From contig NZ_AYOZ01000002.1 of assembly GCF_000508165.1 (NCBI RefSeq), positions 1-64,000 of the forward strand: 64,000 nt of DNA. The letters are read 5' to 3'. The notes beneath the pieces were generated by a model. The model searched no databases. It was not told where the DNA came from and saw only the letters and a program-made list of their open reading frames with translations. The stretch is from Marinomonas profundimaris. GTDB taxonomy: Bacteria > Pseudomonadota > Gammaproteobacteria > Pseudomonadales > Marinomonadaceae. The translations under genes were made by a program, and so were the position numbers. This document shows, one piece after another, positions 23,106 to 32,330 of this stretch (within the stretch, counting starts at the first letter, position 1; the number at the start of each line of letters is the position of its first letter).

Positions 23106-23975
23106 ATGAAGCAAATCAGTACTCAGCGCCATCAATTAGCAGAAGGGCCGTTTTGGAGCCAAGCCGAGCAAGCCTTGTATTGGGTCGACATTCCGGCTTG
23201 CCAAGTGTGGTGTTGGCATCAAGCGTCGAATGAAACGCAACATTGGACGCTGCCGAAAAAAGTCTCTGCGGTGTTTACCACTCAGAGCGATCGTCTGTTA
23301 GTCGCTCTGTCGGATGAGATTGCGTATTTAGACAAAGTGACTGGCGAGTTAGAACACCTATGTGAGTTAGACACCGACATTGCTGGCAATCGAAGTAATG
23401 ACGCTAAGTGTGATCCGAATGGCGTGCTTTGGGTTGGCACGATGGACGACGCCGAAAAGGTCGCGTCGGGTCGACTGTGGAAAATCACACCAGAAGGCAA
23501 AAAAACGCTCATGTTAGAAGGTATTGGTATTGCCAATACACTGGCGTGGGACGAGTCACGCGGGCGCTTTTATTTTGGCGATTCCATGACGCGAAAGGTG
23601 CACGCTTTTCCGTATCCTGAGTTTTATGACGTGCGTAAACAAAAGCCATATTTCGAAGTAGAAGAAGGCATTGGTGCGGACGGTTCTTGTCTCGATTCCG
23701 ACGATTGCTTGTGGAATGCAAATTGGGACGGCGCTCGCGTGGTGCGCTACAGCCCTGATGGCGAAGTGCTACAAACGATTGAATTGCCTTTTTCTAAGCC
23801 AACGTGTTGTGTGTTTGGTGGCGAGAATGGCATGACCTTATTTATCACGTCGGCCAGTGTGGCAACGAGTGATGAAACACTGGCGAATCAACCGTTGGCA
23901 GGTCATGTGGTGGCGATTGATTTAACCAAGATGAACATTGCCGGTGCGCCAAGCCAGCCTTTTTCAGGAGCATAG
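23106..23975 (+). CDS. SMP-30/gluconolactonase-family sugar lactonase
   Basis: 289 residues from the ATG at 23106 with AGGAG 10 nt upstream; a longer in-frame extension overlaps dgoA and is rejected. It is a six-bladed propeller with the metal-binding pattern of SMP-30 lactonases: an early Glu (LAEGPFWSQAEQALYWVDI), NRSNDAKCDPNGVLWVGTMD and a late Asp (GADGSCLDSDDCLWNANWDG). It should hydrolyse galactono-lactone to galactonate, between the dehydrogenase and the dehydratase. Cytoplasmic. It lies 3 bp before the beta-galactosidase gene. Confidence 0.9.
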   Translation: MKQISTQRHQLAEGPFWSQAEQALYWVDIPACQVWCWHQASNETQHWTLPKKVSAVFTTQSDRLLVALSDEIAYLDKVTGELEHLCELDTDIAGNRSNDAKCDPNGVLWVGTMDDAEKVASGRLWKITPEGKKTLMLEGIGIANTLAWDESRGRFYFGDSMTRKVHAFPYPEFYDVRKQKPYFEVEEGIGADGSCLDSDDCLWNANWDGARVVRYSPDGEVLQTIELPFSKPTCCVFGGENGMTLFITSASVATSDETLANQPLAGHVVAIDLTKMNIAGAPSQPFSGA

Positions 23976-23978
23976 AAA

Positions 23979-25949
23979 ATGAAATTAGGCGTTTGTTATT
24001 ACCCTGAACATTGGCCAAAAAGCCGATGGGTGGAAGATGCGCAACACATGCAGCGCATTGGTATTGAATACGTTCGTATTGGTGAGTTTAGCTGGAGCAC
24101 GATTGAACCAGAGCCCAATGAGTTGCATTGGCAATGGCTGGATGAGTCGTTGGACATTCTTCACGCTCATGGCTTGAAAGTGATTTTAGGTACGCCCACC
24201 GCGACACCGCCAAAGTGGCTGGTGGATCGTCACCCTTCTATGTTGGCAAAAGACGAGCAGGGGCGAGTGCGAGGCTTTGGCTCTCGACGTCATTACACGT
24301 TTGCCAGTCTTGAATATCGGGAAGCGTGTCGTCGAATAGTGACGTTAATGGCGGAGCGCTATGGTCAGCATCCTGCCGTAGCGTCTTGGCAGACCGACAA
24401 TGAATACGGCTGTCACAACACTATTTTAAGTTACGCCGAAACGGATTTGGTCGCGTTTCGCATTTGGTTGACGGAGAAATACGGCACGATTGCGGCGTTA
24501 AATAAAGCGTGGGGCAATGTCTTTTGGAGCATGGATTATCGTTCGTTCGATGAAATTCAATTGCCAAATCTGACCGTGACCGAAGCCAATCCTTCCCATC
24601 GCTTGGACTTTCAGCGTTGTTGTTCAGACCAAGTGGTTGCTTTTAATAAGCTGCAAGTGGCTATTTTGCGAGAACATTCTGTGGGCCGTGATTTAGTGCA
24701 TAACTACATGGGATTTTTTACGGCGTTTGACCATCACAAAGTCGGTCAAGATTTGGATGTGGCGAGTTGGGATACCTACCCACTGGGCTTTTTGGATCAA
24801 GAAGCCATTTATACCGAAGAAGAAAAATACACGTATTTACGTGTTGGTCATCCTGACTTTGGTGCGTTTCATCATGATTTGTATCGCGGGTGTGGGAAAG
24901 GGCGTTTGTGGATTATGGAGCAACAACCTGGGCCGGTGAATTGGGCACCACATAACCCAGCGCCGGCAAATGGCGCGGTGCGTTTATGGACATGGGAGGC
25001 CTTTTCTCATGGCGCGGAACTCGTCTCGTATTTCCGTTGGCGTCAGGCGCCTTTCGGACAAGAACAAATGCACGCGGGTTTATTGCGACCGGATGCACAA
25101 GAAGCCGAAGCCGCACAAGAAGCCGCTTTGGTTGCCGGAGAAGTGAAAGCCTTGGCCGAATCGCTTGGGTTGGACGAGGAAGCGTTGATGTCCTTGCCGA
25201 GCGCAGGAAAAGTCGCATTGATGTTTGATTACGACGCCTGTTGGTCGTTGGATATTCAGCCTCAATCTCGCGCTTATCGTTATTTATTCTGGTGTTATCG
25301 CCTGTATGAAGCCCTACGAGAGTTGGGCTTGTCTGTCGATATCATTTCCAGTGATGCGTCCTTGGATGCGTATGAGTTGCTGGTTTTACCGGCGCAGGCG
25401 CATATCTCGCCTGCGCTACAAGCAAGGCTGACTGCGTTTAACGGTGTGCTGTTGGCGGGACCAAGAACGGGCAGCAAAACCGATACGTATCAAATTCCTG
25501 ACAACCTTGCGCCAGGGCCATTGGCGAGCTTATTGCCGCTGACGGTAGAACGTGTAGATGCGTTACCTAATCACACTCAGCCAGCAGTATCTGGCCGTTG
25601 GGGGGCAGGAAATCTAATGCATTGGCATGAACAAATTAAGACGGCGCTACCGTGCTTGCTAAAGGACGATGGTGGCAAACCTGTGTTGATGGGAGAAGGA
25701 CGGCATTTTTATCTTGGTTCTTGCATCGACAATGGCTTACTAAAAGCGAGTTTGGCTAAGTTGGCCGAAGCCGCAGGGTTGTCGAGCGTTTACTTGCCGA
25801 AAGGGGTGCGTGTTCGTGAGCGTGGCAACGTTATTTTTGCTTTTAATTACGCGTCCCACGAGGTGTTTTTTGAACCAGAAGAGGCGGAGTTGGTCATTGG
25901 TGACCGCCATTTAGCGGCGGCGGGTGTGTCGATTTGGAAAAAACGTTAG
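23979..25949 (+). CDS. Beta-galactosidase, glycoside hydrolase family 42
   Basis: 656 residues, the usual GH42 length. It starts MKLGVCYYPEHWPKSRW, the family opening. The acid/base is Glu142 in WQTDNEYGCH and the nucleophile Glu314 in LWIMEQQPGPVNWAPHN. A trimerisation domain (YRYLFWCYRLYEALRELGL onward) and a small C-terminal beta domain follow. It releases galactose from beta-galactosides; no signal peptide, so it acts on imported sugar. It is the last gene of the operon started at 15093, so one regulon covers both alpha- and beta-galactoside cleavage. Confidence 0.95.
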   Translation: MKLGVCYYPEHWPKSRWVEDAQHMQRIGIEYVRIGEFSWSTIEPEPNELHWQWLDESLDILHAHGLKVILGTPTATPPKWLVDRHPSMLAKDEQGRVRGFGSRRHYTFASLEYREACRRIVTLMAERYGQHPAVASWQTDNEYGCHNTILSYAETDLVAFRIWLTEKYGTIAALNKAWGNVFWSMDYRSFDEIQLPNLTVTEANPSHRLDFQRCCSDQVVAFNKLQVAILREHSVGRDLVHNYMGFFTAFDHHKVGQDLDVASWDTYPLGFLDQEAIYTEEEKYTYLRVGHPDFGAFHHDLYRGCGKGRLWIMEQQPGPVNWAPHNPAPANGAVRLWTWEAFSHGAELVSYFRWRQAPFGQEQMHAGLLRPDAQEAEAAQEAALVAGEVKALAESLGLDEEALMSLPSAGKVALMFDYDACWSLDIQPQSRAYRYLFWCYRLYEALRELGLSVDIISSDASLDAYELLVLPAQAHISPALQARLTAFNGVLLAGPRTGSKTDTYQIPDNLAPGPLASLLPLTVERVDALPNHTQPAVSGRWGAGNLMHWHEQIKTALPCLLKDDGGKPVLMGEGRHFYLGSCIDNGLLKASLAKLAEAAGLSSVYLPKGVRVRERGNVIFAFNYASHEVFFEPEEAELVIGDRHLAAAGVSIWKKR

Positions 25950-25967
25950 AAAAGCGCAAAAATAAAG

Positions 25968-26029
25968 TGGAACTTAGTTTCTTTTATTGATTATTCGTTA
26001 AAGTTGGTCAATACTGAAACCTAGTTCCA
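25968..26029 (+). promoter_or_regulatory. Binding-protein promoter flanked by two IclR-type operators
   Basis: TGGAACTTAGTTTCT (25968-25982) and, in reverse orientation, TGGAACTAGGTTTCA (26015-26029) bracket a promoter TTGATT (25987-25992), 17 bp, AATACT (26010-26015). Both match the operator at 14977-14991 in spacing and half-site sequence. Confidence 0.7.
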
Positions 26030-26064
26030 ATTAATAAAATACAATAAAAAGAGGGCTTAGTTAA

Positions 26065-27288
26065 ATGAAAAAAATCCAATCGTTATTAGTCGGTGCCATG
26101 GCATTAACGGCCGTTTCCATTGCCAACGCAGGTACCTTGGTGATCAACTCAGATCAGGCCGACCCAGCACCGAAAAAAGCGTTTGCTGAAATCGTGCAAA
26201 AATTTGAAGGGGAAAACCCGGATATTACTGTCAAATACAACTTGTATGACAAAGAAGGTTATAAGACCGCTATCCGTAATTGGTTGTCGACCAGTCCACC
26301 AGACGTTGTTTTCTGGTATGCGGGCAATCGTATGAAGGCGTTTGTTGATCGCGGTTTGTTTGAAGACGTGAGTGATGTTTGGAAAAAAGAGGATCTAAAA
26401 GCCAACATGCCTTCTGCCACACCGGCGATGACGATTAATGATAAACAGTGGGGAGTTCCTTACACTTATTATCAATGGGGCATTTATTACCGAAAAGACA
26501 TTTTTGACAAGTTAGGCCTTTCTGAACCGAAAACATGGGATGAATTCCTTGCGGTTAATGCCAAGCTAAAAGCCAATGACATCGCACCAATCGCAATTGG
26601 TACTAAGTATTTGTGGACCGCTGCGGGTTGGTTTGATTATTTGAACATGCGCACCAATGGTTTGGATTTTCATATTGATTTAATGGATGGAAAAATTCCT
26701 TACACGGATCCTCGTGTTCGTAAAACGTTTGAACACTGGAAGGTATTGGTGGATAACGGCTATTTCCTAGAAAATCATGCGTCTTATTCTTGGCAAGAAG
26801 CGCAACCATTTATGTACAACGGCAAAGCGGCGATGTATTTAATTGGTAACTTTATTGCGCCAAACTTCCCGAAAGAGCTTGATGGAAAAATGGGCTTCTT
26901 CCAGTTCCCACAAATTGATCCGGCGATTGGCATGGCGGAAGACGCACCAATGGATACTATTCATATTCCTGCTAAAGCAGCCAATAAAAAAGACGCACGT
27001 AAATTCTTAGAGTTTATGGCGCGTGCTGATAATCAGACCTTGGTGAATGCGGCGTTATTGCAAATTCCACCGCATAAAAAAGCCCATGCGCCTGATAATT
27101 ACTTTTTGAATAAGGGCGTGGACATGCTAAACAATGCGTCTGGTACGGCTCAATTTTATGACCGTGATACGGATCCGAGCATGGCGCAAGAAGGCATGAA
27201 AGGTTTCCAAGAATTCATGGTGAAACCAGAACGTATGGACGCAATTTTGAAGCGCTTAGAAAGTGTGAGAAAACGTGTTTTCAAATAA
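26065..27288 (+). CDS. Periplasmic sugar-binding protein of the ABC importer
   Basis: 407 residues with a type I signal peptide (MKKIQSLLVGAMALTAVSIA, cleavage after N-A). It is a CUT1-type solute-binding protein: QKFEGENPDITVKYNLYD, PDVVFWYAGNRMKAFVDRGL, W-G-V-P-Y-T-Y-Y-Q-W and FMYNGKAAMYLIGNF. Aromatic residues suited to stacking on sugar rings are abundant. It delivers galactosides to the permeases at 15093-16819. The gene has its own promoter with two operators, explaining how it can be expressed more strongly than the membrane parts. A strong terminator follows. Confidence 0.93.
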   Translation: MKKIQSLLVGAMALTAVSIANAGTLVINSDQADPAPKKAFAEIVQKFEGENPDITVKYNLYDKEGYKTAIRNWLSTSPPDVVFWYAGNRMKAFVDRGLFEDVSDVWKKEDLKANMPSATPAMTINDKQWGVPYTYYQWGIYYRKDIFDKLGLSEPKTWDEFLAVNAKLKANDIAPIAIGTKYLWTAAGWFDYLNMRTNGLDFHIDLMDGKIPYTDPRVRKTFEHWKVLVDNGYFLENHASYSWQEAQPFMYNGKAAMYLIGNFIAPNFPKELDGKMGFFQFPQIDPAIGMAEDAPMDTIHIPAKAANKKDARKFLEFMARADNQTLVNAALLQIPPHKKAHAPDNYFLNKGVDMLNNASGTAQFYDRDTDPSMAQEGMKGFQEFMVKPERMDAILKRLESVRKRVFK

Positions 27289-27341
27289 TGGATCCTTGTT
27301 TCCGGCACCATAGCGGATAACGTCATCCAGAAAATAAATCT

Positions 27342-27377
27342 AAAGCCGATTTCAATTTATTGAAGTCGGCTTTTTTT
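27342..27377 (+). terminator. Terminator after the sugar-binding protein gene
   Basis: A long stem, AAGCCGATTTCAA against TTGAAGTCGGCTT with one mismatch, loop TTTA, then a run of T. Confidence 0.9.
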
Positions 27378-27457
27378 ATGCCTTCATTTTTTGGGTTGGC
27401 TAGAAACGTCGTTTTCATCAAAGGCGCTTACAAATAATTGCCATGCATAAATATTAT

Positions 27458-27470
27458 GTTATATCATAAC
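27458..27470 (+). promoter_or_regulatory. Zur-like palindrome before the NikA/Dpp-type operon
   Basis: GTTATATCATAAC has perfect 5-bp arms (GTTAT/ATAAC) and differs at one position from the gammaproteobacterial Zur core GTTATANTATAAC. It is 25 bp upstream of the start codon, where it would overlap the promoter. Identification by eye only; a different metal regulator is possible. Confidence 0.45.
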
Positions 27471-27495
27471 TTTTTATGTTGTGGATAATCTTGAT

Positions 27496-29052
27496 ATGAG
27501 CGTAATGACTTCCTTTAAAAAAATATTGTCTGGGATTGTGGCACTGGGCTTTGTGCTGAGTATGGAGGCGCTGGCAAAGCCCACTGCGGCGAATACCTTG
27601 TCTATTAGTGCGGCATTTGAATTTACCAGTTTGGATCCGTCTAAAAATGGTTACATCTACAGTCGAATGCAGGTGTTAGAAACCTTGTTGGATGTGGATG
27701 CCAATGGCGTTTTGATACCCGCAATAGCAACACAATGGCGTGTGAGCGAAGATGCGAAAACATGGACTTTTCAACTGCGCGACGGCGTGCGTTTTCATGA
27801 TGGCTCGTTGTTGGATGCAGCGGCCGTGGTCAACAGTCTGGAGATTGCCCAGAAGAAACACGGAGCGCTTCGTAATGCTCCTATTATGACGATTCGTGCA
27901 TTGGACCGTCATTCTATCGCCATAACGTTATCTCGACCTTATACCTTGCTCGGTGCTGTATTGGCGAATTATGCCAACAGTATTTTGTCGCCAGCGGCTT
28001 ATGGAAAAGACGGCGAGGTGTTGGCGTTGTCTGGAACGGGTCCTTATCAGCTTTATCAGTTTTCGCCGCCGCACAAGTTAGTGGTCGAAAAATTTGACGT
28101 TTATTGGGGCAAATTGGCCAGCATTCCTTATGCGAGTTATTTAACGGGGCATCGATCCGAGAGTCGAGTGCTGCAAGCCCGAACCGGTCAGGCCGATATT
28201 GTGTTTGGCTTGGATCCAGCAAGTCTCATGTCATTAAAGCATTTGCCAAGGTTGACCCTTTATTCGAATGCCATCCCTAGAACCATTGTGTTGAAGATGA
28301 ACAGCGGACATCGATTTTTAAACGATGTGCGAGCACGACAAGCTTTGAGTTTAGCGATTAATCGCGAAGGCATAGCAAAAGGCATTTTACGCACACCAGG
28401 TTCTGAAACTGCGCAAATTATGCCTTCGTCTATGGCCAATTGGCATTTAGAAGGTGTGACTGCGCAAACAGAGGCGTCTGCTGGTACGCCAGGAAGTGTA
28501 TTGGCAGCATTAGGTTGGTCAAAAAATGCGGAAGGTATACTGGAAAGGAACGGCGAGCGTTTTGAGTTGACGTTGATTACTTACGCCGATCGACCAGAAT
28601 TGACCGCGGTGGCCACCGCGATTCAGGCGCAATGGCAAGCGGTTGGTGTGTCAACAAAAGTAGAGGTAACCAATTCCAGTGCGATTCCAATGGGTCATCA
28701 AGATGGTTCATTGGAGGTGGCGTTAATGGCTCGTAATTATGGTTTTATTGCCGACCCTTTGGGTGTCATGTTGTCGGATTTTGGTTCGAATGGCGGTGGC
28801 GATTGGGGGGCGATGAATTGGAATAACCCCGACATATCAGCGTTACTGTCTGCGTTGGAGCGTATTTCGGACCCATATCAATATCGAGTAATTGCACAGC
28901 GCAGCGCTCAATTAATTTATGACGAACGCCCTGTGATTCCCGTGACGTCTTATGTGCAACAGACGTCGGTGAATAAACGCGTTCAAGGGTTTCGTTTTGA
29001 TCCGTTTGAACGCAGTTTTTATTTGAATGAATTGGAGTTTGTAAAACCGTGA
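27496..29052 (+). CDS. ABC importer binding protein, family 5 (NikA/DppA-like)
   Basis: 518 residues from the ATG at 27496; a GTG at 27481 is also open. The signal peptide is FKKILSGIVALGFVLSMEAL-A. Family 5 features are LDPSKNGYIYSRMQVLETLL, WTFQLRDGVRFHDGSLLDAA, LSGTGPYQLYQF, RARQALSLAINREGIAKGIL and a late DPLGVMLSDFGS. Members carry peptides, nickel or metal-chelates. The sequence and gene order (binding protein, two permeases, ATPase) are closer to nickel/metallophore systems than to oligopeptide systems in my judgement. The Zur-like box would suggest zinc or a zinc-chelate. Substrate unproven. Confidence 0.82.
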   Translation: MSVMTSFKKILSGIVALGFVLSMEALAKPTAANTLSISAAFEFTSLDPSKNGYIYSRMQVLETLLDVDANGVLIPAIATQWRVSEDAKTWTFQLRDGVRFHDGSLLDAAAVVNSLEIAQKKHGALRNAPIMTIRALDRHSIAITLSRPYTLLGAVLANYANSILSPAAYGKDGEVLALSGTGPYQLYQFSPPHKLVVEKFDVYWGKLASIPYASYLTGHRSESRVLQARTGQADIVFGLDPASLMSLKHLPRLTLYSNAIPRTIVLKMNSGHRFLNDVRARQALSLAINREGIAKGILRTPGSETAQIMPSSMANWHLEGVTAQTEASAGTPGSVLAALGWSKNAEGILERNGERFELTLITYADRPELTAVATAIQAQWQAVGVSTKVEVTNSSAIPMGHQDGSLEVALMARNYGFIADPLGVMLSDFGSNGGGDWGAMNWNNPDISALLSALERISDPYQYRVIAQRSAQLIYDERPVIPVTSYVQQTSVNKRVQGFRFDPFERSFYLNELEFVKP

Positions 29053-29984
29053 AGACTCTGCTTTTTAAAAGGGCGCTTCAATTGTTGACCGTGGTCTGGG
29101 GGGTTGGAACGCTGACGTTTATTTTAATGCGTTCTTTGCCTGGTGACATGGCATATCGGATTGCCGCCAGTCGCTATGGTCAAGACAATGTGAACGCGCA
29201 AGCGGCTCAAATGGTTCGTGAAGAGCTGCAATTGGATCAAAGCGCTTTTGTGGCCTATTGGCATTGGCTGACCGATCTTTTGCAATTCAAATTAGGCGAT
29301 TCGCTCGTCAGCGGTATGCCTGTCACGGAGACGCTCCAGCATATGTTGGGGCATTCGCTGTTACTTGCTTTGGCTGGCTTGATGGTGTCGATATTGATTG
29401 CTGTTCCGGTTGGTTTGCTGTGCGCTTGGCGAGGCAACCCTTTGGATTCTATTTTTATGGGGTTATCCAGTGTGATTCGGGCTCTGCCAGTGTTTGTGAT
29501 TGGGGTGTTGTTCATTTTACTGTTTGCGTTGCATTGGCGTTGGTTTCCTGTCGCGGGCTTTGGCTCCTTTTCTCATCTCGTGTTACCTGCTTTCACGTTG
29601 GCCCTAAGCTTGGCGGCGGTGTCTAACCGCGTGGTGAGAGACTCTGCTAAGCGGGCTTTTAGCGCGACGTTTTATCAGTTTTCTAAGGTGAAAGGCTTGC
29701 CTGCTTGGCAAACATTTAGGCGCCATGGTATTCGGAATATTGCGGTGCCAGTGGTGGCGTTTTTTGGTATTCAATTGGTGAGTATGATCGAAGGTATTGT
29801 GATGGTTGAGTCTTTGTTTTCGTGGCCGGGGATTGGTCATGGTCTGGCTCATGCGATTTTTGCTCGCGATATTCCAGTGATTCAAGGCGCAGCGTTGGTG
29901 ATGGGCGTGTTGTTTGTTTTTCTGAATACCTTGGTGGATATGTTGTGTCTTTGGATTGACCCTAGGGGAGCAAAAACGGAATGA
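29049..29984 (+). CDS. ABC importer permease, NikB/DppB-like
   Basis: 311 residues, start overlapping the previous stop by 4 bp. It has an N-terminal helix (LLTVVWGVGTLTFILMRSLP), the periplasmic loop QMVREELQLDQSAFVAYWHW, and five later membrane segments with the inner-membrane signature KVKGLPAWQTFRRHGIRNIA, the contact site for the ATPase. The C-terminus (VESLFSWPGIGHGLAHAIFA, R-D-I-P-V-I-Q-G) is the standard DppB/NikB ending. Partner of the next permease. Confidence 0.92.
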   Translation: MKTLLFKRALQLLTVVWGVGTLTFILMRSLPGDMAYRIAASRYGQDNVNAQAAQMVREELQLDQSAFVAYWHWLTDLLQFKLGDSLVSGMPVTETLQHMLGHSLLLALAGLMVSILIAVPVGLLCAWRGNPLDSIFMGLSSVIRALPVFVIGVLFILLFALHWRWFPVAGFGSFSHLVLPAFTLALSLAAVSNRVVRDSAKRAFSATFYQFSKVKGLPAWQTFRRHGIRNIAVPVVAFFGIQLVSMIEGIVMVESLFSWPGIGHGLAHAIFARDIPVIQGAALVMGVLFVFLNTLVDMLCLWIDPRGAKTE

Positions 29985-30763
29985 AATTAACGACTTCACA
30001 ATGGTTAGGGTTGAGTCTGTTGGTGGGTTTGATGGCGTTTGCGGTTTTAGGTTCCGTGTTTACACCTTATACCGTAGCGCAACAAGATTTGAATTCGGTG
30101 ATGACACCACCTTCGTTGACGCATTGGCTTGGCACCGATCATTTTGGACGCAGTATGCTGTCGCGAATGGCGCACGCGGTCGGGTTGTCTTTTGCATTGA
30201 GTCTCGTGTGTGTGTTGACCTCGTCACTTATTGGTACTGCGTTTGGTGTGTGGGCGGTTTGGGGTGGGAAAAAGGTCGATAACGCACTCAGTGTGGCGGT
30301 GAATGTATTGCTCGCGCTGCCAGGATTGGTTGTGGTGTTGTTGTTTGCGGCGATCGCACCAGGGTCTTTCTTGGTGTTGTATTTGGCCATCTCTTTGGTG
30401 CAATGGGTTGAGTACTTTCGCGTAGTGCGAGCGATTACACAAAACGTGATTCAGAGCCCAGCAAGGCAGTCTTCTCAGATGATGGGCTTTGGCCGGTGGT
30501 ATCAATTCAAGAGGCATATTTGGCCTGCTATTTCGCCTTCTGTGTTTACCTTGGCTGCGTTTGGTGGCGCGAATGCGATTTTGACCATGGCGTCGTTGGG
30601 TTTTGTGTCTGTGGGAATTCAGCCGCCATTGGCGGAACTTGGCCTAATGTCGGTGGCGTTGTTTCCTTATTACAGTGAGGCACCTTGGTTACTCGCTCAG
30701 CCTTTGGTTGTGATCGCATTGCTGATATTGGGGTTTCATTTACTGGCAGGGAAACGCGCATGA
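29981..30763 (+). CDS. ABC importer permease, NikC/DppC-like
   Basis: 260 residues, 4-bp overlap with the upstream permease. Typical features: HWLGTDHFGRSMLSRMAHAV, IGTAFGVWAVWGGKKVDNAL, the EAA-like loop MMGFGRWYQFKRHIWPAISP and the end SLGFVSVGIQPPLAELGLM. Six membrane segments. It is a little shorter than the usual ~280, with a compact C-terminus. Its stop overlaps the ATPase start (ATGA). Confidence 0.92.
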   Translation: MKLTTSQWLGLSLLVGLMAFAVLGSVFTPYTVAQQDLNSVMTPPSLTHWLGTDHFGRSMLSRMAHAVGLSFALSLVCVLTSSLIGTAFGVWAVWGGKKVDNALSVAVNVLLALPGLVVVLLFAAIAPGSFLVLYLAISLVQWVEYFRVVRAITQNVIQSPARQSSQMMGFGRWYQFKRHIWPAISPSVFTLAAFGGANAILTMASLGFVSVGIQPPLAELGLMSVALFPYYSEAPWLLAQPLVVIALLILGFHLLAGKRA

Positions 30764-32148
30764 GTGTGTTATTGAAATTGATTGATGTGGCTGTGTATGT
30801 GGGCGACAGGTGTCTGTTGGCGCCGATTTCGCTTGAATTGACACAGGGTCAGCCGTTGACGATATTGGGAAAGACGGGATCTGGAAAGAGTTTGTTAGCG
30901 CAAGCGATTATGGGATTGTTGCCGACGGCGTTACGAGTATCCGGTGAGATACACGTTTATGGCAAACGGATGACATGCAGAGAGCGTCAGCAATTGTGGG
31001 GCAGGGAATTGGTTATGCTGCCGCAAGAACCGTGGCATTCGCTAGATCCAATAATGAAGTGTGTGGATCAGGTGACAGAAGTATATCAATGCGTGAAAGG
31101 GCAAAATAAACAAGACGCCTTAAGGAGTGCGGAAGAGGCGTTGTATCAGGTTGGATTGTCGCACATTGGCAATAAACGACCTGATGAATTGTCTGGCGGC
31201 ATGGCGCAGCGACTGGCCATTGCGGCGGCAACAGCGGGTGGCGCCACGGTGATTTTGGCGGATGAACCTACCAAAGGGCTGGATGTGTCACGACGAGATG
31301 GCATTGTGCGATTATTGCAGTCGCGTTCTCGATTCGGCAGTTTATTGACGATTACGCACGATGTGACGGTGGCGCGCCAGCTTGGCGGAGCATTGCTGGT
31401 CATGAAAGATGGTCATTTGGTAGAGAAAGGCGAAACGATGGTCGTGCTTGATTCGCCGCAGGACGATTATACGCGAGCGCTCATTGCAGCAGAGCCGAGT
31501 GTATGGACAGATATTGCGCCGCATTCACAAAAACACGATACCGATGATATCTTGGTGGTGGATCAACTGAAGGTCGCACGCGGTGGTCGAACCTTGTTTG
31601 ATGGCTTGTCCTTTTCTATTAAGCAAGGTGACGTTATCGGCGTGGTGGGTGACAGTGGCTGTGGTAAGTCGACGCTCGGTGACGCATTGCTCCACCTTGT
31701 GACCCCTTTGTCGGGGCGTATTGCGCGTTTAAATCAGGCGGCAAAACCGCATCAGTGGTTGAAGCTTTATCAAGATCCGCCGTCTGCCTTTTCAGCCAGT
31801 GTGTCATTGGGGCAATTGCTCGACGACATAATTCAGCTTCATGACATTGATAGGACTCGAGTTGCGCCATTAATGGCTAAGTTAAGCCTGCCGAATGGCA
31901 TTCTTGAGCGGAATTGCTTGGCGGTGTCGGGCGGTGAATTACAACGCTTTTCGATCTTGCGTGCGCTGTTGTTGGATCCGGTGTTTTTATTTGCGGATGA
32001 ACCAACCTCTCGATTGGATCCGATTACAGCGAAAGAAGTCACCACTTTGTTGGTGTCGTTGGCCAGTGAAGCGGGGTGTGCAGTTTTACTGGTGAGTCAT
32101 GATGCGGCATTGATTCGTAAAACTTGCCATCAGGTCATTTCGTTATAG
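30760..32148 (+). CDS. Fused double ATPase for the NikA/Dpp-type importer
   Basis: 462 residues from the ATG at 30760, which overlaps the permease stop. Two complete ABC domains occur in one chain. Domain 1 has Walker A GKTGSGKSLLAQ, signature LSGGMAQRLAIA and Walker B VILADEPTKGLD. Domain 2 has GDSGCGKSTLGD, VSGGELQRFSIL and FLFADEPTSRLD. It therefore replaces the separate NikD and NikE (or DppD/DppF) subunits. Both domains lack the C-terminal iron-sulfur Cys cluster extension known from Dpp/Opp ATPases. Last gene of the operon. Confidence 0.92.
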   Translation: MSVLLKLIDVAVYVGDRCLLAPISLELTQGQPLTILGKTGSGKSLLAQAIMGLLPTALRVSGEIHVYGKRMTCRERQQLWGRELVMLPQEPWHSLDPIMKCVDQVTEVYQCVKGQNKQDALRSAEEALYQVGLSHIGNKRPDELSGGMAQRLAIAAATAGGATVILADEPTKGLDVSRRDGIVRLLQSRSRFGSLLTITHDVTVARQLGGALLVMKDGHLVEKGETMVVLDSPQDDYTRALIAAEPSVWTDIAPHSQKHDTDDILVVDQLKVARGGRTLFDGLSFSIKQGDVIGVVGDSGCGKSTLGDALLHLVTPLSGRIARLNQAAKPHQWLKLYQDPPSAFSASVSLGQLLDDIIQLHDIDRTRVAPLMAKLSLPNGILERNCLAVSGGELQRFSILRALLLDPVFLFADEPTSRLDPITAKEVTTLLVSLASEAGCAVLLVSHDAALIRKTCHQVISL

Positions 32149-32330
32149 TGTGGTTTGACGTTACCGCTTTCGGTTTCACTTGTATTGATGAGTGTTCGAG
32201 CCGAAGGCTGGTGACGTTGTTGTCGTGACGTGAATGAGTAAAAGGCTCACAGAAAGAGCGCTTAAGGTTTAAATTCTTCCCATCCTATGGTCTAATTTTT
32301 TCTTTGTTACTTTCTACACTAGGAAAAATT

